Assembly: GCA_916700875.1 (NCBI GenBank)
Contig: CAKAKS010000175.1
Location: forward strand, 1-64,000
Length of the DNA stretch: 64,000 nucleotides
Direction: 5' to 3'
Source: Sebastes aleutianus
Taxonomy: Eukaryota > Chordata > Actinopteri > Perciformes > Sebastidae
In this document: positions 60,801 through 64,000 of the stretch, piece by piece
Position numbering within the stretch: the first letter of the stretch is position 1
Layout: every line of letters begins with the position of its first letter
Made by a program: the position numbers and the translations under genes
The notes under the pieces: generated by a model
The model's input: the letters and a program-made list of their open reading frames with translations, nothing else
Databases searched by the model: none
Told to the model about the DNA's origin: nothing

Positions 60801-62360
60801 TAGTGAAGAATTTGTAGAGCATGTTACAAGTCTCTACATAAAAATGCACAGATATTCTTTATAAACATAATTTTTCTTTGAGCGGCACAATTTACGGTTC
60901 AAGATTATTTTTCCATACTTACTTTCCATTCACTGGCCATGTTCGAGTAATATCACTGACGTAACCATAGTATTCACAACCACCATCAAGCAGCACCATT
61001 TCACCATCCTGATGGAATAGAGATAGTATAATGAGTAAGTTGACATATTCAGTCGTTACTTTATATATATATACTGTATATAAATATATATGTATATATA
61101 ACCACTTTTCAGAATGCTTAATGTGGATGTTCATTGCACCTCATGTGACAGGACGGATCCGTTAGCACATACAACACCTTCCTTTACCTTGATAATCTGG
61201 TTGTTGTTTATGTAGTGCAGAGTATTGGCTCGATTCCCTCCAGCAACAACAGGGGGGTAGGCCAGGAAGTTAGCGCCATGGATCCGATTCTCAAAATCAA
61301 ACTGGAACATAAGATGTTATGTTTATAAAAAAAGACCTTGTAAGCTCCGTGTTTGCAGTCGTCTATACTCTCCAATTTCTGTGAAAACAGCTTTTTAAAT
61401 TTGCAGTAACTATAAAACAGAGCTATAAAAACCAAACCACAGTAACTATAGTTATCTGTAAATAAAATATATAATTTTGATAAACTGACATATTGGTAAT
61501 ACAGTTAGTTATTACACATAAGTTAAGGAGGCATTAGTATTTTAATTCCATCATGATGAAGAAAAAATACCCTAGCTAAACTCAATTAGCTTAGCAGATA
61601 TTCATTTTCAGTTACCTTGGCAAAGAGCACAGCTTCATCCACGTCTCCTTGAGACAGAGCCATCGTCCTCCTAAAAGCCTGAAAGACAAGGATGCGAGTT
61701 AGAGTGATTACACTGTACATCCATCTTAAAAAGTATAAAAAGACACCGTAACATAACATTACAAAAAATATATAATTAAAATTATGGAGTACGGTCTAGA
61801 CCTGTTCTATATGAAAAGCGTCTTGAAATAACTTCTGTTATGATTTGACGCTATATAAAAATAAATTGAATTGAATTGAATTAAAGTATTGCACTGTTTG
61901 CAGGCATATATTGTTAATTAGTCGTTGTGGTTTTCTTCTTTCTGTTCAGTCTTCTTGAACTTTAAATAAATAACCACTAACAGATTCGTAGGAACCGAAC
62001 ACTGAGACACAGCAGAACAAAACTCTATTTCTTACATACAAAATGTTTTATTCTTCAGATTTGCAGACAAGCCTAATACAGATCTGAAAATATGGATTCA
62101 GAATGCAGAGCAGTAACATTTCCTCTGGCAACATTTTTTCAACCCTCTCATGCTCTAAGTAATTTAAACACCGACCTGTGCTGAGATGTGACCTGCTTCT
62201 TGCATGAGCGCCACCTCTGCTGAGCTCTTGAGGGCCCTAAGAGAGTGTATGAGGGGCCGGAGAGTGTGCGGCATCGGCCCCGCCTCCAGCACGGGACCCA
62301 CGTGAGCCTTGTGGAGCAGAGGGTGGGCGGGCTGAGAACTGTCGTACCACAGCACAGTGC
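57849..62360 (-). CDS. xpnpep3: Xaa-Pro aminopeptidase 3 (3' seven exons; 5' exons beyond window)
   Basis: Exons in transcription order: 62360-62176, 61678-61616, 61301-61188, 61008-60923, 60569-60386, 58322-58202 and 58015-57849 (stop TAG at 57849-57851). They total 920 nt, about 306 codons, in frame. The peptidase M24B (creatinase-type) fold carries the five metal ligands: Asp in MVLLDGGCEY, Asp in VSDITRTWPVNG, His in HHVGHYLGMDVHD, Glu in TIEPGLYIPED and Glu in RIEDDVVI. The order and wording match human XPNPEP3. From family knowledge, the enzyme removes N-terminal residues before proline in mitochondria (and cytosol in some isoforms) and its loss causes a nephronophthisis-like disease. 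The N-terminal domain and transit peptide lie beyond 64000. The gene runs in the same direction as ep300. Confidence 0.95.
58323..60385 (-). other. xpnpep3 intron (before penultimate exon)
   Basis: The intron holds the MITE at about 58920-59406. The rest (AT-rich, around 59500-60380) shows no coding sequence. Confidence 0.6.
58920..59406. mobile_element. DNA transposon fragment ending tatatacagtctatga
   Basis: It contains the gggggcgactcctctggttg and gaagtctatgagaaaatgag segments and ends acttcttatatacagtctat. This is the terminus shared with 28927-29640, but the internal sequence differs, so it is a related family or a distant copy. Confidence 0.6.
61056..61101. repeat. (AT)n microsatellite
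   Basis: An AT-rich tatatatatactgtatata stretch in the xpnpep3 intron between 61008 and 61188. Confidence 0.8.
61780..61885 (+). mobile_element. Retroelement 3' tail with (ATTGA)n
   Basis: The end aaataacttctgttatgattt then acgctatataaaaataaattgaattgaattgaatt is the typical 3' tail of a common fish retroelement family. It lies in an xpnpep3 intron. Confidence 0.6.
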
Positions 62361-62855
62361 CTGAAGGAGGATTGGAGAAGAGAGAAAATTGTAACGGTGG
62401 AGAGGTTAATGTCCTAATTATTTAGTGGTCGAATGTCAGCTCCTGTTATTTTTTAAAGGTTAACAGATTACATTAGAAAAATACATGTTCAGGACTGGAA
62501 AATCCACTGGGGGAGCAAGATGATGGTATATCAGAGTTTAGCAGTTCTGTTCTGCTCTTTATTTCGTTTTGGGGGCTCAGGCTCAGATTCTTTTCTCTTG
62601 TAAAAGTGAAAACTATGGTTTGAAAATACGAAGATCAAAGCATAAATTTAAGCTCTGCTTTGCTTGTCCAAGTATGTTTTTCTACAGAAAGACTCACAAC
62701 CTTCGAAGGGTTGTGTCAGAACAAATAACATACTGGCCAAACTAGTTCTACACAGCAATAAACATACAATACTACCCCCGGTGAGGATTCTGACTTTTTG
62801 CCTGGGACGTAACTTTAGCCTCAGTCGTATCGCATTAGCTATATATTGTATGTAG

Positions 62856-63085
62856 CCACAATGTACATTTTTTTTTTTTTTTAAAGTTATTTTTTTGGGG
62901 GCATTTTTCCATTTTATTGAGAGGACAGTGGATAGAGTCTTGGAAAGGGGGGAGAGAGAGAGTGGATGCGGAAAGGGCCACAGGCCGGATTCGAACCCGG
63001 GCCGCCGCGGTCAGGACCAAGCCTTGTTACATGGGCGCCCGCTCTACCGACTGAGCTAACCCAGGCGCCCACAATGTACATTTTT
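62856..63085 (-). mobile_element. tRNA-derived SINE with 17-bp target-site duplication
   Basis: On the - strand the head contains ttagctcagtcggtagagcg (A box) and gggttcgaatccgg (B box), and the body ends in a poly(A) stretch (the ttttt run at 62868-62881). The 17-base target duplication ccacaatgtacattttt is at 62856-62872 and 63069-63085. Pol III promoter elements appear intact. Confidence 0.9.
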
Positions 63086-63249
63086 AAGACCCTTTTACTC
63101 TAGCTACCTACAGCTCATAAAATGTGATATCGACAGACACAATTTCAGCCGAAAAAACCTGCGGCCGCTGGCTAGAAACTAGAAGCCGGCTTTTGTTTTT
63201 TAGTTACTGTAAATTATTGTAAGCTGCATATGTGCAGTGCTATTAGTGT

Positions 63250-63525
63250 ATTCACAATACTGGAATTTCTAACTTTGATATAATACCTTGAAAAATATCG
63301 ATATTCTATACCATTTCCGATACCATGGTGAAAAACTGACACAACATTGAGGAAAATTTTAGATCTTCATGAAAAGATAAATTTCAGTGTGTGTGTGCGT
63401 CAACTCGCTGTCGGAGAAAAGAGAGAGCAGAAAGAGCAGCTGGTACCTATGTATCTACACTGTGAAAAATGAGTACTGAAACCATTTCAAATATTCAGTA
63501 TCGATATGTAATACCTATAAAAATA
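63250..63525. mobile_element. MITE of the 17115-17405 family, opposite orientation
   Basis: It contains tggaatttctaactttgat, cgataccatggtgaaaaact and cagtatcgatatg, complementary to the 17115-17405 element. The termini are degraded. It lies in the xpnpep3 5' region at the window edge. Confidence 0.55.
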
Positions 63526-63545
63526 TAATACAATAAAAGCTTGAA

Positions 63546-64000
63546 CTATAGACTGTATATAAAAATGGACGACAGGACGGCTCCCCAAAAGTGAAGCAAA
63601 AACATCTGCACTGCCCCCTGGTGGCTGGCTGCAGTTTAGGTCGTTAACCCCGCCCCCTACATGTTAGTGGATGGGACATGGGCCAAACTAAAAAGTCAAC
63701 GTACACGTCAAATACATTTTTCCCAAAGATGGTTTCTGTCATTTCAGGTAGTTCTCATCACGCTGATGTATGTTCGTGTTCATTTTTCTGATAAGTTTGG
63801 TTTTAATTAGTTATTTGATTCTATAAAAAGGGGTGAGACGTCATGATTGACAGATTCTGAGAGAAGTAGTCACGAAACCGAAAGGCTCGGGAAAACGAGA
63901 GAGGAGATGTAAACTTTAACTTTCCATAACCGTCACCAGTCTGTGTAATTGAACTTGTCAATTTGATCATAAATGTAGTTATAGAGATATTATGGTTAGT
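63546..64000. mobile_element. Non-autonomous DNA transposon with tagactgtatata TIR (copy 2, inverted, cut by window end)
   Basis: It begins ctatagactgtatataaaaa and carries ccaaactaaaaagtcaacgt, tctgataagtttggttttaa and atattatggttagt, the same sequences as 28927-29640 in reverse order. The second terminus is beyond 64000. Confidence 0.75.

Noticed and set aside
62980..63071. Possible tRNA gene (A and B boxes on - strand)
   Set aside because: The acceptor stem cannot close and a SINE body, poly(A) and target duplication follow, so it is a tRNA-derived SINE.

Overview
The window is nuclear DNA of a ray-finned fish, probably a teleost. It has vertebrate exon-intron genes with GT-AG splice sites, many short AT-rich non-autonomous transposons of types common in teleosts, a tRNA-derived SINE and abundant microsatellites. 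There are no bacterial operons, CRISPR arrays or phage genes. The species cannot be named from the sequence.

Three protein-coding genes are supported. (1) The 3' part of a Polycomb chromobox gene, cbx7-like, on the + strand: five exons between 315 and 2865, with exon 1 upstream of the window. (2) A complete coding model of the lysine acetyltransferase p300 gene, ep300, on the - strand: 30 coding exons from the ATG at 47533-47535 to the stop at 8627-8629. The exons sum to 8877 nt, an unbroken frame of 2958 codons plus stop, with TAZ1, KIX, bromodomain, CH2 (RING/PHD), HAT, ZZ, TAZ2 and NCBD in the expected order. (3) The 3' part of xpnpep3, the mitochondrial Xaa-Pro aminopeptidase 3 gene, on the - strand: seven exons between 57849 and 62360, with the 5' exons beyond the right edge.

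Layout: cbx7 (->) and ep300 (<-) converge tail to tail across about 4 kb of repeat-bearing intergenic DNA (3031-7257). ep300 fills 7.3-47.5 kb, with its putative 5' UTR and promoter to about 49.7 kb. A repeat-dense intergenic region (49.8-57.8 kb) separates it from xpnpep3. It holds a 44-bp satellite array next to a hAT terminus, a tandem duplication, a 610-bp near-perfect palindromic MITE and several nested elements. xpnpep3 then ep300 in the same transcriptional direction matches human 22q13, except that RBX1, which lies between them in human, is not visible here.

Functionally, CBX7 is a PRC1 reader of H3K27me3 and p300 acetylates histones including H3K27, so two antagonistic chromatin regulators are neighbours. 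xpnpep3 has no evident functional link. The most distinctive coding feature is extreme glutamine expansion in the fish p300 (a 43-Q tract before the bromodomain and several tracts in the last exon, one of them 21 pure CAG codons). I found no evidence of a wholly new biological system. The unusual material is repeat structure and p300 low-complexity evolution.
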